Source of the DNA: DASVBE01 sp036375995
GTDB lineage: Bacteria > Actinomycetota > Actinomycetes > Streptosporangiales > Streptosporangiaceae
Direction of reading: 5' to 3'
NCBI GenBank assembly: GCA_036375995.1
Contig: DASVBE010000311.1
Span: 1-64,000, forward strand
DNA: 64,000 nt
The notes under the pieces were generated by a model that saw nothing but the letters and a program-made list of their open reading frames with translations, did no database searches and was not told the DNA's origin. Of this stretch, positions 16,365 to 24,813 are shown in pieces (within the stretch, counting starts at the first letter, position 1; each line of letters starts with the position of its first letter). Made by a program: the position numbers and the translations under genes.

Positions 16365-16938
16365 CCTCGGCAGCGACCTGGACAAGGTCCTGATCACCGC
16401 CGATGAGCTGCAGGCGCGGATCCGCGAGCTAGCCGCGCAGATCGACGCCGATTACGCTGACCGCGAACTGCTGCTGGTCGGCGTGCTGAAGGGCGCGGTC
16501 ATGGTCATGGCCGACCTGGCCCGGGCCATGCACCTGCCGGTGCAGATGGACTGGATGGCGGTGTCCTCCTACGGCTCGGGCACCAAGTCCTCCGGCGTGG
16601 TCCGCATCCTGAAGGACCTGGACGCCGACATCACCGGCAAGCACGTGCTGGTCGTGGAGGACGTCGTGGACTCCGGGCTGACGCTGTCCTGGCTGGTCGG
16701 CAACCTGCAGTCGCGGCAGCCGGCCTCCCTGGAGGTCTGCGCCATGCTGCGCAAGCCCGCCGCGCTGCGCACCGAGGTGCACGTCGCCTACACCGGGTTC
16801 GACATCGGCAACGAGTTCGTCGTGGGCTACGGCCTGGACTACGCGCAGCGCTACCGCAACCTGCCCTTCATCGGGACCCTCGCGCCGCATGTGTACGGGG
16901 GGAACACTTCCGCCGCTGAAATACGTTCACCGGGGTAG
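16351..16938 (+). CDS. hpt: Hypoxanthine-guanine phosphoribosyltransferase
   Basis: 195 residues. The PRPP-binding loop is VLVVEDVVDSGLTL; GVLKGAVMVMADL is the PPi loop, and the dimer/flap element MDWMAVSSYGSGTKSSG is typical. It salvages hypoxanthine and guanine. Start: GTG 16351, with GGAGGGCGCGG immediately upstream inside tilS; the earlier open frame is tilS in another register. Confidence 0.95.
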   Translation: MDATDLGSDLDKVLITADELQARIRELAAQIDADYADRELLLVGVLKGAVMVMADLARAMHLPVQMDWMAVSSYGSGTKSSGVVRILKDLDADITGKHVLVVEDVVDSGLTLSWLVGNLQSRQPASLEVCAMLRKPAALRTEVHVAYTGFDIGNEFVVGYGLDYAQRYRNLPFIGTLAPHVYGGNTSAAEIRSPG

Positions 16939-17091
16939 AGGCGTGCCAGGTGGGCACCTGCCCAGTAGCGGGTACGCACGTGAGCTGGCCTCTCCGGGGC
17001 GGCATGGGCCGGCCCGGTGTACCTTCAGGTATTCCTGCGCATCGGCCGGAGGATCGGGAAGCTGCGCATGACCAGGGGAACGCAAAGGACT

Positions 17092-17110
17092 CCCGCCGGA
17101 GGTCGGCGGG
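17092..17110 (+). promoter_or_regulatory. Hairpin in the ftsH leader
   Basis: CCCGCCG and CGGCGGG form a 7-bp stem with a 5-nt loop, about 50 nt before the ftsH start. It lies in a 224-nt hpt-ftsH gap that also contains a TACCTT hexamer (17020-17025) as a possible -10. The function is not known. Confidence 0.3.
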
Positions 17111-17162
17111 TACGAGGCTCGTCAGGAGGGACCGGCCCCGCGGCTAGCGGGCCGATCATTCG

Positions 17163-19235
17163 ATGGATCTAAAGCGCTACTTCCGCGGGCCGTTTGTCGC
17201 CGTTCTTGTTGTCCTGATGCTGTTCTTCTTCGTCTACAAGTACGCCAGCTCGGGCACCTCCTACAAGCAGGCCGACACGTCCTTCGTCGTCTCGCAGATC
17301 GAGCAGGGCAAGATCAAGTCGGCGCTGCTCATCGATAACCAGCAGACCATCCAGGTCACGCCGGTCAGCGGCCCGCCGCTGCAGGCGTCCTGGGTGCAGA
17401 ACCAGGGCACCCAGCTGGCCCAGCTGCTGCAGAACGAGTACAAGAAGGGCCACCTGCCCGAGGGTTACACGGTCGAGGTGCCCAAGGGCAGCTCGCTGCT
17501 CACCCTGATCGTCGGCTGGCTGCCGTTCCTGCTGGTCATCCTGATCTTCCTGTTCCTGCTGAACCAGATGCAGGGCGGCGGCTCGCGGGTGATGAACTTC
17601 GGCAAGTCGCGGGCCAAGCTGATCACCAAGGACACCCCGAAGACCACGTTCGGGGACGTGGCCGGGGCCGACGAGGCCATCGAGGAGCTCCAGGAGATCA
17701 AGGAGTTCCTGCAGAGCCCGGGCAAGTTCCAGGCTATCGGCGCGAAGATCCCCAAGGGCGTGCTGCTGTACGGGCCGCCCGGCACCGGCAAGACCTTGCT
17801 GGCCCGGGCCGTGGCCGGTGAGGCGGGCGTGCCGTTCTACTCCATCTCCGGCTCGGACTTCGTGGAGATGTTCGTCGGTGTCGGCGCCTCCCGGGTGCGC
17901 GACCTGTTCGAGCAGGCCAAGGCCAACGCCCCGGCCATCGTGTTCGTGGACGAGATCGACGCGGTCGGCCGGCACCGCGGGGCCGGCTTCGGCGGCGGCC
18001 ACGACGAGCGCGAGCAGACCCTGAACCAGCTGCTGGTCGAGCTGGACGGGTTCGACACCAAGGGCGGCGTGATCGTCATCGCGGCCACCAACCGGCCGGA
18101 CATCCTGGACCCGGCGCTGCTGCGGCCCGGCCGGTTCGACCGGCAGATCGTGGTCGCCCAGCCCGACCTGAACGGCCGGCGCGGGATCCTGAAGGTGCAC
18201 GCCCGCGGCAAGCCGATGGGCCCGGACGTGGACCTGGACATGATCGCCCGGCGTACCCCCGGGTTCACCGGCGCGGACCTGGCCAATGTGATCAACGAGG
18301 GCGCGCTGCTCACCGCCCGCGGCAACCAGACCCAGATCGCGATGGCCTCGCTGGAAGAGGCCATCGACCGGGTCACCGCCGGGCCCAAGCGCAAGAGCGT
18401 GCTGCTGTCCGAGAAAGAGCGGAAGATCATCGCCTACCACGAGGGCGGTCACGCGCTGGTCGGGCACGCGCTGCCGAACGCCGACCCGGTGCACAAGATC
18501 ACGATCATCCCGCGCGGCCGGGCGCTCGGCTACACCGCGTCCGCGCCGACCGAGGACAAGTTCCTGGTCAGCCGGGTCGAGATGATGGACCAGCTGGCCA
18601 TGCTGCTGGGCGGGCGGACCGCTGAGGAGCTGGTCTTCCACGAGCCGACCACGGGCGCGGCCAACGACATCGAGAAGGCCAGCCAGATCGCCCGCGGCAT
18701 GGTCACTGAGTACGGCATGAGCGAGCGGCTCGGGGCCAGGAAGTTCGGCAACAACGACGGCGAGCCGTTCCTCGGCCGGGAGATGTCGCACAGCCGGGAC
18801 TACTCCGAGGAGATCGCCTCGGCGATCGACGAGGAGGTCCGCAAGCTCATCGAGTCCGCGCACGACGAGGCCTGGGAGATCCTGGTTCAGTACCGCGACG
18901 TGCTCGACAACCTGGTCCTGCAGCTGATGGAGCACGAGACCCTGTCCCGGGACCGGGTGCTCGAGATCTTCAGCCCGGTCCGCAAGCGGGTGTCCCGCGG
19001 CTCGTACACCGGGACCGGCAAGCGGCTGCCGTCGGACCGGCCGCCGGTGCTGACGCCCAAGGAGATGGCGCTGGCCGGGGCGGACGGCACCGCGCTGCCC
19101 GCGTCGGGCAACGGCCAGGGCTACGGGACCGGCGCCGAGCCCCCGGCTATCGGCGGGTCCGGCTCGGTGGGCGGCAGCGGCGCCTCGATGTCGGACCGCA
19201 CACCGGATGATGGGCCGGCCGGCAGGATCTCTTGA
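17163..19235 (+). CDS. ftsH: ATP-dependent zinc metalloprotease FtsH
   Basis: 690-residue membrane AAA+ protease. Two membrane helices (about 10-27 and 112-134) flank a small extracytoplasmic domain. Walker A GPPGTGKT is at 204-211, Walker B VFVDEID follows, the second region of homology is ATNRPDILDPALLRPGRFDR, and the zinc site HEGGH is at 426-430. It degrades unassembled membrane proteins and selected regulators. The C-terminus is a Gly/Ser/Pro-rich extension. No strong Shine-Dalgarno precedes the ATG, but MDLKRYFRGP is the normal actinobacterial N-terminus. The stop overlaps folE. Confidence 0.97.
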   Translation: MDLKRYFRGPFVAVLVVLMLFFFVYKYASSGTSYKQADTSFVVSQIEQGKIKSALLIDNQQTIQVTPVSGPPLQASWVQNQGTQLAQLLQNEYKKGHLPEGYTVEVPKGSSLLTLIVGWLPFLLVILIFLFLLNQMQGGGSRVMNFGKSRAKLITKDTPKTTFGDVAGADEAIEELQEIKEFLQSPGKFQAIGAKIPKGVLLYGPPGTGKTLLARAVAGEAGVPFYSISGSDFVEMFVGVGASRVRDLFEQAKANAPAIVFVDEIDAVGRHRGAGFGGGHDEREQTLNQLLVELDGFDTKGGVIVIAATNRPDILDPALLRPGRFDRQIVVAQPDLNGRRGILKVHARGKPMGPDVDLDMIARRTPGFTGADLANVINEGALLTARGNQTQIAMASLEEAIDRVTAGPKRKSVLLSEKERKIIAYHEGGHALVGHALPNADPVHKITIIPRGRALGYTASAPTEDKFLVSRVEMMDQLAMLLGGRTAEELVFHEPTTGAANDIEKASQIARGMVTEYGMSERLGARKFGNNDGEPFLGREMSHSRDYSEEIASAIDEEVRKLIESAHDEAWEILVQYRDVLDNLVLQLMEHETLSRDRVLEIFSPVRKRVSRGSYTGTGKRLPSDRPPVLTPKEMALAGADGTALPASGNGQGYGTGAEPPAIGGSGSVGGSGASMSDRTPDDGPAGRIS

Positions 19236-19894
19236 CGGCTGACGCGGGAGTGCCCGCGGCCGCGGGCGGCGGGTCCGACGGGCAATCAGCCCGGGCCGGA
19301 ACCCGGCGGCCGGCGGCCGCGGTCGACCAGCCGCGGATCGAGCGGGCCATCAGGGAGATCCTGGCCGCGATCGGCGAGGACCCGGAGCGGGACGGCCTGC
19401 GGGACACGCCGGCCCGGGTGGCCCGGGCCTACGCGGAGCAGTTCGCCGGGCTCGGCCAGCGCCCGGAAAGCGTGCTGACCACCGTTTTCGACGCTGACCA
19501 CGACGAGATGGTGCTCGTGCGGGACATCGAGGTGTACTCCACCTGCGAGCACCATCTGATCCCGTTCTTCGGGACGGCGCACATCGGCTACATCCCGAAC
19601 ACGCGCGGCCAGATCACCGGGCTGTCCAAGCTGGCCCGGCTTGTCGATCTTTACGCCCGGCGGCCTCAGGTCCAGGAACGGATGACCAGCCAGATTGCCG
19701 ATGCGCTGATGAACGTTCTTGACCCCACCGGCGTTATTGTCGTTATCGAGGCCGAGCACCTGTGCATGGCCATGCGGGGTGTCCGCAAGCCGGGGGCGAA
19801 GACCGTCACGTCCGCGGTGCGGGGCATCTTCAGGGACAGCACGGTGACCCGGGCCGAAGCGATGAGCCTGATCGTGGGCCGCCCCGGCGCTTGA
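19232..19894 (+). CDS. folE: GTP cyclohydrolase I
   Basis: 220 residues, first enzyme of tetrahydrofolate synthesis. The zinc and substrate residues lie in EVYSTCEHHLIPFFG (Cys, His, His) and in EAEHLCMAMRGV (Cys). PNTRGQITGLSKLAR is the family signature. The N-terminal 30 residues are an Ala/Gly-rich extension. The TTG start overlaps the ftsH stop (TTGA), so the enzyme is coupled to ftsH. Confidence 0.96.
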   Translation: MTADAGVPAAAGGGSDGQSARAGTRRPAAAVDQPRIERAIREILAAIGEDPERDGLRDTPARVARAYAEQFAGLGQRPESVLTTVFDADHDEMVLVRDIEVYSTCEHHLIPFFGTAHIGYIPNTRGQITGLSKLARLVDLYARRPQVQERMTSQIADALMNVLDPTGVIVVIEAEHLCMAMRGVRKPGAKTVTSAVRGIFRDSTVTRAEAMSLIVGRPGA

Positions 19895-19993
19895 TGCGGG
19901 GCTGCGCCGAATTGGCCATGGGCCCCTGGCGGGCAGCCGGCCACCATTGCGTGGGCATTGCCAGGTTTGCCCGCGGGTAATTCTGCTGATGAC

Positions 19994-19999
19994 TACGCT
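19994..19999 (+). promoter_or_regulatory. -10 hexamer TACGCT before the DUF2156 gene
   Basis: TACGCT ends 8 nt before the GTG at 20008. The spacing is slightly longer than at the other leaderless candidates. Confidence 0.4.
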
Positions 20000-20007
20000 G
20001 ATCCCCC

Positions 20008-22095
20008 GTGATCGAGGGCCCGACCAGAATGTCTGAGATGACTGAGCGCGGTGGATCCCGTCCGGCTGCCCCTGGTAGTACGGCCCATGACGGCAAGCAG
20101 GCGGCTCCGCCAGCCCCGCCGGCGCCCAAGGACAAGGCCGCGAAGGGGGGCGGCGCTGACGGCAAGCCCGGCGGCGGGCGGCCCGCGGAGCGGCGGCGCC
20201 AGCGCCGCTGGGTGCCCGCGGCCGCGCGGTGGATCCTGCTGCTGATCGGCCTGGTCACGATCATCGAGGGGGCCAACCCCGGCTTCTACGCGCACTACCG
20301 GCTGCACCGGGTCGGCTACCTGGCCCCCGGCACGCTGGTCAACCTGACCAGGACCGCCGACGTCATCACCGGCCTGCTCCTGCTCCTGCTGTCGGACGGG
20401 CTGCGGCGGCGCAAGCGTTCGGCCTTCCAGGCCGTGGTCGTGCTGCTGGCGTGCAGCACGGTGCTGCACGCCACCCACTTCCCGCGGATCGGCCAGGCCG
20501 CGGCGACCTTCGTCCTGCTCTGCGTTCTGCTGTACTTCCGCCGCGAGTTCTACGCGGTCGGCGACCCGCGCAGCAAGTGGCGGGCGCTGACCGCGCTGGG
20601 CTGGCTGATCGTCGCTGACCTGGTCATCGGCCTGACCTTCATCATGCTGAGCCGCGGCCTGAAGGCGGACTACTCGCTGCTGGAGCGGGGCCAGTCGGTG
20701 ATCTGGGGCCTGGTCGGCATCTCCGGCCCGGTGCAGTTCGGCCCGGAGGGCCACGGTGACCTGTTCAACTTCCTGACCAGCGCGCTGGGCATCTTCACGC
20801 TGGTGGTGGCGGCCTACCTGTTCCTGCGCCCGGCCGCGCCGGCCGGGCGGCACAGCCCGGCCGACACGGACAAGATCAGGAAGCTGCTTGACCGGCACGG
20901 CGCTCAGGACTCGCTCGGCTACTTCGCGCTGCGCCACGACAAGAACGCGATCTGGTCGCCGACCGGCAAGTCCTGCATCGGCTACCGGGTGCTGTCCGGG
21001 GTGATGCTGGCCGCCGGGGACCCGATCGGTGACCCGGAGGCGTGGCCCGGGGCCATCCACGCGTTCCTGGACGAGGCGGCCCGGCACGCCTGGGTGCCCG
21101 CCGTGGTCGGCTGCGGCGAGCTGGGCGCCGAGGTGTGGTGCCGCGAGGGCGGGCTGGCCGCGCTCGAGCTCGGCGACGAGGCCATCGTGAACGTGGACGG
21201 GTTCTCGCTGGAGGGCCGGGCCATGCGCAACGTCCGGCAGATGGTTACCCGGGTGGCCAGGAACGGCTACACCGCCGAGTTCCGCCGCACCGGCGACCTG
21301 AGCCGGGAGGAGCTGCGGGCGCTGGCCGAGCTGGCCGACTCGTGGCGGGGCGGCTCGACCGAGCGGGGCTTCTCGATGGCCCTGGGCCGGATCGGCGGGG
21401 TCGGCGACGAGCGCTGCGTGGTGGCCACCGCGATGGAGAACGGCGAGCTGCGGGCCATCCAGCACTTCGTGCCGTGGGGCAAGGACGGGCTCTCGCTCGA
21501 CCTGATGCGGCGGGACAAGTCCGCGGCCGCCGGGGTGAACGACTTCCTCATCGTGGAGGCGATCAAGAACGCGCCAGCCCTCGGCGTGCGGCGGATCTCG
21601 CTGAACTTCGCGGCGTTCCGGTCCGCGCTGGAACGCGGTGAGCGGATCGGGGCCGGCCCGGTGCTCCGCGCCTGGCGGGGAATCCTGCTGTTCATGTCCC
21701 GCTGGTTCCAGATCGAGTCGCTGTACAAGTTCAACGCGAAGTTCCAGCCGGACTGGATCCCCCGGTTCATGGTCTTCCCCGGCACCGGCTACACCCCGCG
21801 GATCGGGCTGGCCGCGCTGGAGGCCGAGGCGTTCCTGGTCTGGCCGCGCATCGAGATCCGGCGGCTGGCCCGCAAGGCCGGCCTGGGACGGCTGCGCCGC
21901 GGCCGGGTGCTGCGCACGATGATGGCCGCCCGTCCGGCTGCCGCGTCCGGGGACGCCGACGCCCGCCGGGGCGTCGCCGACGTCTCCGCCGAAATGGAAC
22001 CGGGGGCCGCGCAGGCCGGACCGGACGTGCCGGAGACCGCCGCGGCCGGATCCGACACCGCCGTGCTGCCCCCCGCCGGGTCGCCGGGACCGTAG
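20008..22095 (+). CDS. MprF/LysX-like membrane protein with C-terminal DUF2156 aminoacyltransferase domain
   Basis: 695 residues. A Pro/Ala/Lys-rich N-terminus (1-65) precedes about six membrane helices (75-290), then a cytosolic DUF2156 GNAT-like domain (about 300-620) with SCIGYRVL, AAGDPIGDPEAW, NVRQMVTRVARNG and LDLMRRD. The architecture is that of phosphatidylglycerol lysyltransferases, which add lysine to lipids and reduce sensitivity to cationic peptides. Unlike mycobacterial LysX it has no fused lysyl-tRNA synthetase; lysS is 5 kb downstream. The gene interrupts the folE-folP order of M. tuberculosis. Lysine specificity is inference. Confidence 0.85.
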   Translation: MIEGPTRMSEMTERGGSRPAAPGSTAHDGKQAAPPAPPAPKDKAAKGGGADGKPGGGRPAERRRQRRWVPAAARWILLLIGLVTIIEGANPGFYAHYRLHRVGYLAPGTLVNLTRTADVITGLLLLLLSDGLRRRKRSAFQAVVVLLACSTVLHATHFPRIGQAAATFVLLCVLLYFRREFYAVGDPRSKWRALTALGWLIVADLVIGLTFIMLSRGLKADYSLLERGQSVIWGLVGISGPVQFGPEGHGDLFNFLTSALGIFTLVVAAYLFLRPAAPAGRHSPADTDKIRKLLDRHGAQDSLGYFALRHDKNAIWSPTGKSCIGYRVLSGVMLAAGDPIGDPEAWPGAIHAFLDEAARHAWVPAVVGCGELGAEVWCREGGLAALELGDEAIVNVDGFSLEGRAMRNVRQMVTRVARNGYTAEFRRTGDLSREELRALAELADSWRGGSTERGFSMALGRIGGVGDERCVVATAMENGELRAIQHFVPWGKDGLSLDLMRRDKSAAAGVNDFLIVEAIKNAPALGVRRISLNFAAFRSALERGERIGAGPVLRAWRGILLFMSRWFQIESLYKFNAKFQPDWIPRFMVFPGTGYTPRIGLAALEAEAFLVWPRIEIRRLARKAGLGRLRRGRVLRTMMAARPAAASGDADARRGVADVSAEMEPGAAQAGPDVPETAAAGSDTAVLPPAGSPGP

Positions 22096-22109
22096 CTCCG
22101 CAGGGGCCA

Positions 22110-22115
22110 TAGATT
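22110..22115 (+). promoter_or_regulatory. -10 hexamer TAGATT, leaderless start of folP
   Basis: TAGATT ends 7 nt before the ATG at 22123. It sits inside an inverted repeat, GGGGCCA (22103-22109) and TGGCCCC (22115-22121), which could also act as an operator. Confidence 0.5.
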
Positions 22116-22122
22116 GGCCCCT

Positions 22123-23154
22123 ATGACGGGCACCACCGGCACCACAGGCCACGAGGGCACACCGCCCGCCTGGCCTGGCCCGCCCGGCCTGGGCGGGCGG
22201 CCCGCGCTGGATCGCTGCCTGGTCATGGGCGTGGTCAACGTCACCCCGGACTCGTTCTCTGACGGCGGCCGGTGGCTGGACCCTGAGGCCGCGGTAGCGC
22301 ACGGGCTCGCGCTGGCCGCCGAGGGCGCCGACATCATCGACGTCGGCGGGGAGTCCACCCGGCCCGGCGCGGGCCGGGTCACCGCGGCCGAGGAACTGCG
22401 CCGGGTTGCCCCGGTAGTAGCGGGCCTGGTCGCGGCCGGGCTGACGGTCAGCATCGACACCACCCGCGCGGAGGTGGCCGCGGCCGCGCTGGCCGCCGGC
22501 GCGGTCATGGTCAACGACGTCAGCGGCGGCCTGGCCGACCCGGGCATGCACGCGGTGGTGCGGGACGCGTCGGCCGGGTACGTGATCATGCACTGGCGCG
22601 GGCCCAGCGCGGTCATGGGCGACCTGGCCCGCTATGCCGACGTGGTCGCCGAGGTCTGCGCCGAACTGGCGCAGCAGACCGACGCGGCGATCGGCGCGGG
22701 CATCGATCCGGCCCGGATCGCGATCGACCCCGGCATCGGGTTCGCCAAGCGGGCCGAGCACAACTGGGCGCTGCTGGCCGACCTGCCCCGGGTGTCCCGG
22801 CTGAACCGGGCCGGTCCCGGGTTCCCGCTGCTGGTCGGCGCGTCCAGGAAGAGCTTCCTCGGCCGCCTGCTGGCGGACCGGGACGGGCAGCCGCGGCCCG
22901 CCGAGGGCCGGGACGAGGCCTCGCTCGCGGTGGCCACGCTGGCGGCTGCCGCCGGGGCCTGGTGCGCGCGCGTGCACGCCGCCGCGGCCAGCGCCGACGC
23001 GGTCCGGGTCGCGGCCCGCTGGCGGCAGGCCGCTGCAGCGCAGGCCGGCTCCGGACCGGAAGAATCTGTTCCTGCGGCGGATCCGGGCACCGCGGCGCAG
23101 CCGAGTTCCGGACCGGAAGGCTCCGTTCCAACCGGAACAGGCGGGCGGGCGTGA
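22123..23154 (+). CDS. folP: Dihydropteroate synthase
   Basis: 343 residues. Signatures: VMGVVNVTPDSFSDGG (pterin site and loop 1), DVGGESTRPGA (loop 2), VNDVSGG, DPGIGFAK and GASRKSFLG (with the Lys/Ser pair that binds pterin). It joins p-aminobenzoate to the pterin pyrophosphate and is the sulfonamide target. The C-terminal 40 residues are an extension with two SGPExSVP repeats. The start is the ATG at 22123 supported by TAGATT; a TTG at 22114 is in frame. GTGA overlap with folB. Confidence 0.95.
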   Translation: MTGTTGTTGHEGTPPAWPGPPGLGGRPALDRCLVMGVVNVTPDSFSDGGRWLDPEAAVAHGLALAAEGADIIDVGGESTRPGAGRVTAAEELRRVAPVVAGLVAAGLTVSIDTTRAEVAAAALAAGAVMVNDVSGGLADPGMHAVVRDASAGYVIMHWRGPSAVMGDLARYADVVAEVCAELAQQTDAAIGAGIDPARIAIDPGIGFAKRAEHNWALLADLPRVSRLNRAGPGFPLLVGASRKSFLGRLLADRDGQPRPAEGRDEASLAVATLAAAAGAWCARVHAAAASADAVRVAARWRQAAAAQAGSGPEESVPAADPGTAAQPSSGPEGSVPTGTGGRA

Positions 23155-23642
23155 GCGGGGGCCAGGGCGGGGCGGACGGCGGACAGGGCCCGGTGGACGG
23201 TGGCCTGGAGCCGGTGGGTGGCGGCCTGAGCCGGGCGGACGGTGCCCAGAGCCCGGTGGACGGTGGCCAGGGCAAGGCGCCCGGGGACCGGATCGCGCTG
23301 CGCGGGCTGCGGGCCCGCGGCCGTCACGGGGTGTTCGAGCATGAACGGCGGGATGGCCAGGAGTTCGTCATCGACGCCGTGCTGTGGACCGACACGACCG
23401 CGGCGGCGGAGGCCGATGACCTGGCTGGGACGGCCGACTACGGCGCGCTGGCGGGCCGGCTGGTGGCCATCGTGACCGGGGAGCCAGTCAATCTGATCGA
23501 GACCCTGGCCAGCCGGCTGGCCGCGGCCTGCCTGGAGGATCCGGCCGTGCACGAGGCGGAGGTCACGGTGCACAAGCCGCAGGCCCCGATCCCGTTCCCG
23601 TTCGACGACGTGGCCGTGACGATCCGCCGGAGCCGGGCATGA
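23151..23642 (+). CDS. folB: Dihydroneopterin aldolase with repeat-rich N-terminal extension
   Basis: 163 residues. The catalytic core (about 45-163) has DRIALRGLRARGRHGVFEHE, NLIETLASRLA and VTVHKPQAPIPFPFDDVAV, all typical of FolB. The first 45 residues are made of imperfect GGQGPVDGG-like repeats with no counterpart in normal FolB (about 120 residues), encoded by GC-rich degenerate repeats. If GTG 23151 is right, the frame overlaps folP by GTGA. An internal start nearer GDRIALRG lacks a Met or Val with a Shine-Dalgarno, so I keep the coupled start. Confidence 0.88.
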   Translation: MSGGQGGADGGQGPVDGGLEPVGGGLSRADGAQSPVDGGQGKAPGDRIALRGLRARGRHGVFEHERRDGQEFVIDAVLWTDTTAAAEADDLAGTADYGALAGRLVAIVTGEPVNLIETLASRLAAACLEDPAVHEAEVTVHKPQAPIPFPFDDVAVTIRRSRA

Positions 23643-24295
23643 TCGCCGCGAGCCCGCCGGCCGGGAGTAGGCAGTCCGCTGGCACTGGGCAGTCCGCTGG
23701 CACTGGGCAGTCCGCCGGGGCTGGGCAGTCCGCCGGGGCTGGGCAGCCCGCCGGGGCTGGGCAGCCGATCGGGCCGGCCGCGGCGGTTATAGCGCTGGGC
23801 AGCAACCTGGGTGACCGGCTGGCGCACTTGCAGGCCGCGGTGGACCTGCTGGCCGCCACGGCCGGGATGAGCGTAACCGCGGTCTCGCCGGTCTACCAGA
23901 CGGACCCGGTGGGCGGGCCGGACCAGCCCGACTATTTCAACGCGGTGCTGCTGGCCGCCACCACGCTGCCGCCCGCGGGGGTGCTCGCCGCGGCGCACGC
24001 CGCGGAGGGGGCCCGGCAGCGGACCAGGGACGTCCGCTGGGGCCCGCGCACCCTGGACGTGGACATCATCAGCTACGGGAACGTCGTCAGCGACGACCCG
24101 GAACTGACCCTGCCGCACCCGCGAGCGCACGAGCGGGCCTTCGTTCTCGTGCCCTGGCACGACGTGGACCCGGCCGCGGAACTGCCCGGGCACGGCCCGG
24201 TCGCGGACCTGATCGCCGGGCTGGCCGGGCCGGCCGGGGACGGGCTGCCGGACGGGCTGCGCCGGGCCGGGGCCGGGCTGCGGAGGCCGTCATGA
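23639..24295 (+). CDS. folK: 2-amino-4-hydroxy-6-hydroxymethyldihydropteridine diphosphokinase
   Basis: 218 residues. The HPPK core starts near 48 (AAVIALGSNLGDRLAHL) and contains VSPVYQTDPVG, DYFNAVLLA, RWGPRTLDVDIISYG and LPHPRAHERAFVLVP. It pyrophosphorylates the pterin for FolP. Residues 11-42 consist of a hexapeptide tandem repeat (GQSAGT and variants) encoded by an 18-nt repeat, absent from typical FolK. ATGA overlaps exist with folB upstream and the DUF3180 gene downstream. Confidence 0.93.
   Translation: MIAASPPAGSRQSAGTGQSAGTGQSAGAGQSAGAGQPAGAGQPIGPAAAVIALGSNLGDRLAHLQAAVDLLAATAGMSVTAVSPVYQTDPVGGPDQPDYFNAVLLAATTLPPAGVLAAAHAAEGARQRTRDVRWGPRTLDVDIISYGNVVSDDPELTLPHPRAHERAFVLVPWHDVDPAAELPGHGPVADLIAGLAGPAGDGLPDGLRRAGAGLRRPS
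23670..23766 (+). repeat. 18-nt in-frame tandem repeat in folK
   Basis: Five complete units and one partial unit of an 18-nt repeat beginning GGCAGTCCGC start at 23670, 23688, 23706, 23724, 23742 and 23760. The first two are identical, the next two are identical to each other, and the fifth differs by one base, which implies recent expansion. Translation gives GQ(S/P)AG(T/A) units. Confidence 0.9.
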
Positions 24296-24756
24296 CCCCG
24301 ATCCGGCCCTGGCCGCTGGCGCTGGCCGCGGTGGTGTCCGGCGCCGGGGCCTGGCTGCTGATCCGGTTCGGCTACGCCCACTTCCCGCCGCTGCCCTGGA
24401 CGGCCGCGGCCGCCCTGCTGCTGCTCGCCCTGGCCGAGGCGTGGAGCGGGCGCAACGTGCGGGCGCAGGTCCGCGGCCAGCCCCGGTCCCGCAGGCGGAT
24501 AGCCCCGATCGCGATGGCCAGGATGGCGGTGCTGGCCAAGGCCAGCGCGATGGCCGCGGCGATCTTCGGCGGGGCGTCCGCGGGCTTCCTCGGCTACCTG
24601 GGCGGCATCGTGGCCAAGCCGGCCCCGCGGCGGGACACGATCACCGCCGGGGCCACGCTGATCGCCGCCCTGCTGCTGGCCGCCGCCGCGGTCTACCTGG
24701 AGCGGTCCTGCCGCACCCCGGAACCGCCGGAGGACCCCACGGAGACGGAGCAGTGA
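24292..24756 (+). CDS. DUF3180 membrane protein (Rv3605c-like)
   Basis: 154-residue integral membrane protein with four hydrophobic helices (about 7-25, 32-50, 78-102, 116-135), joined by a basic loop RGQPRSRRR. The DUF3180 family is confined to actinobacteria and always follows folK. Function unknown. It overlaps folK by ATGA. Confidence 0.88.
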   Translation: MTPIRPWPLALAAVVSGAGAWLLIRFGYAHFPPLPWTAAAALLLLALAEAWSGRNVRAQVRGQPRSRRRIAPIAMARMAVLAKASAMAAAIFGGASAGFLGYLGGIVAKPAPRRDTITAGATLIAALLLAAAAVYLERSCRTPEPPEDPTETEQ

Positions 24757-24813
24757 CCGGGCCCGCGGCTATGCTGATGCCGCCCGCCGCGGACCGGCGA
24801 GAACGGGAACGAG

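Noticed and set aside
16889..17147. Short plus-strand frames in the hpt-ftsH gap
   Set aside because: No start signal or family similarity; the region looks like a leader with a hairpin.
23670..23766. CRISPR-like repeat array
   Set aside because: The 18-nt units are directly contiguous without spacers and are in frame within folK.
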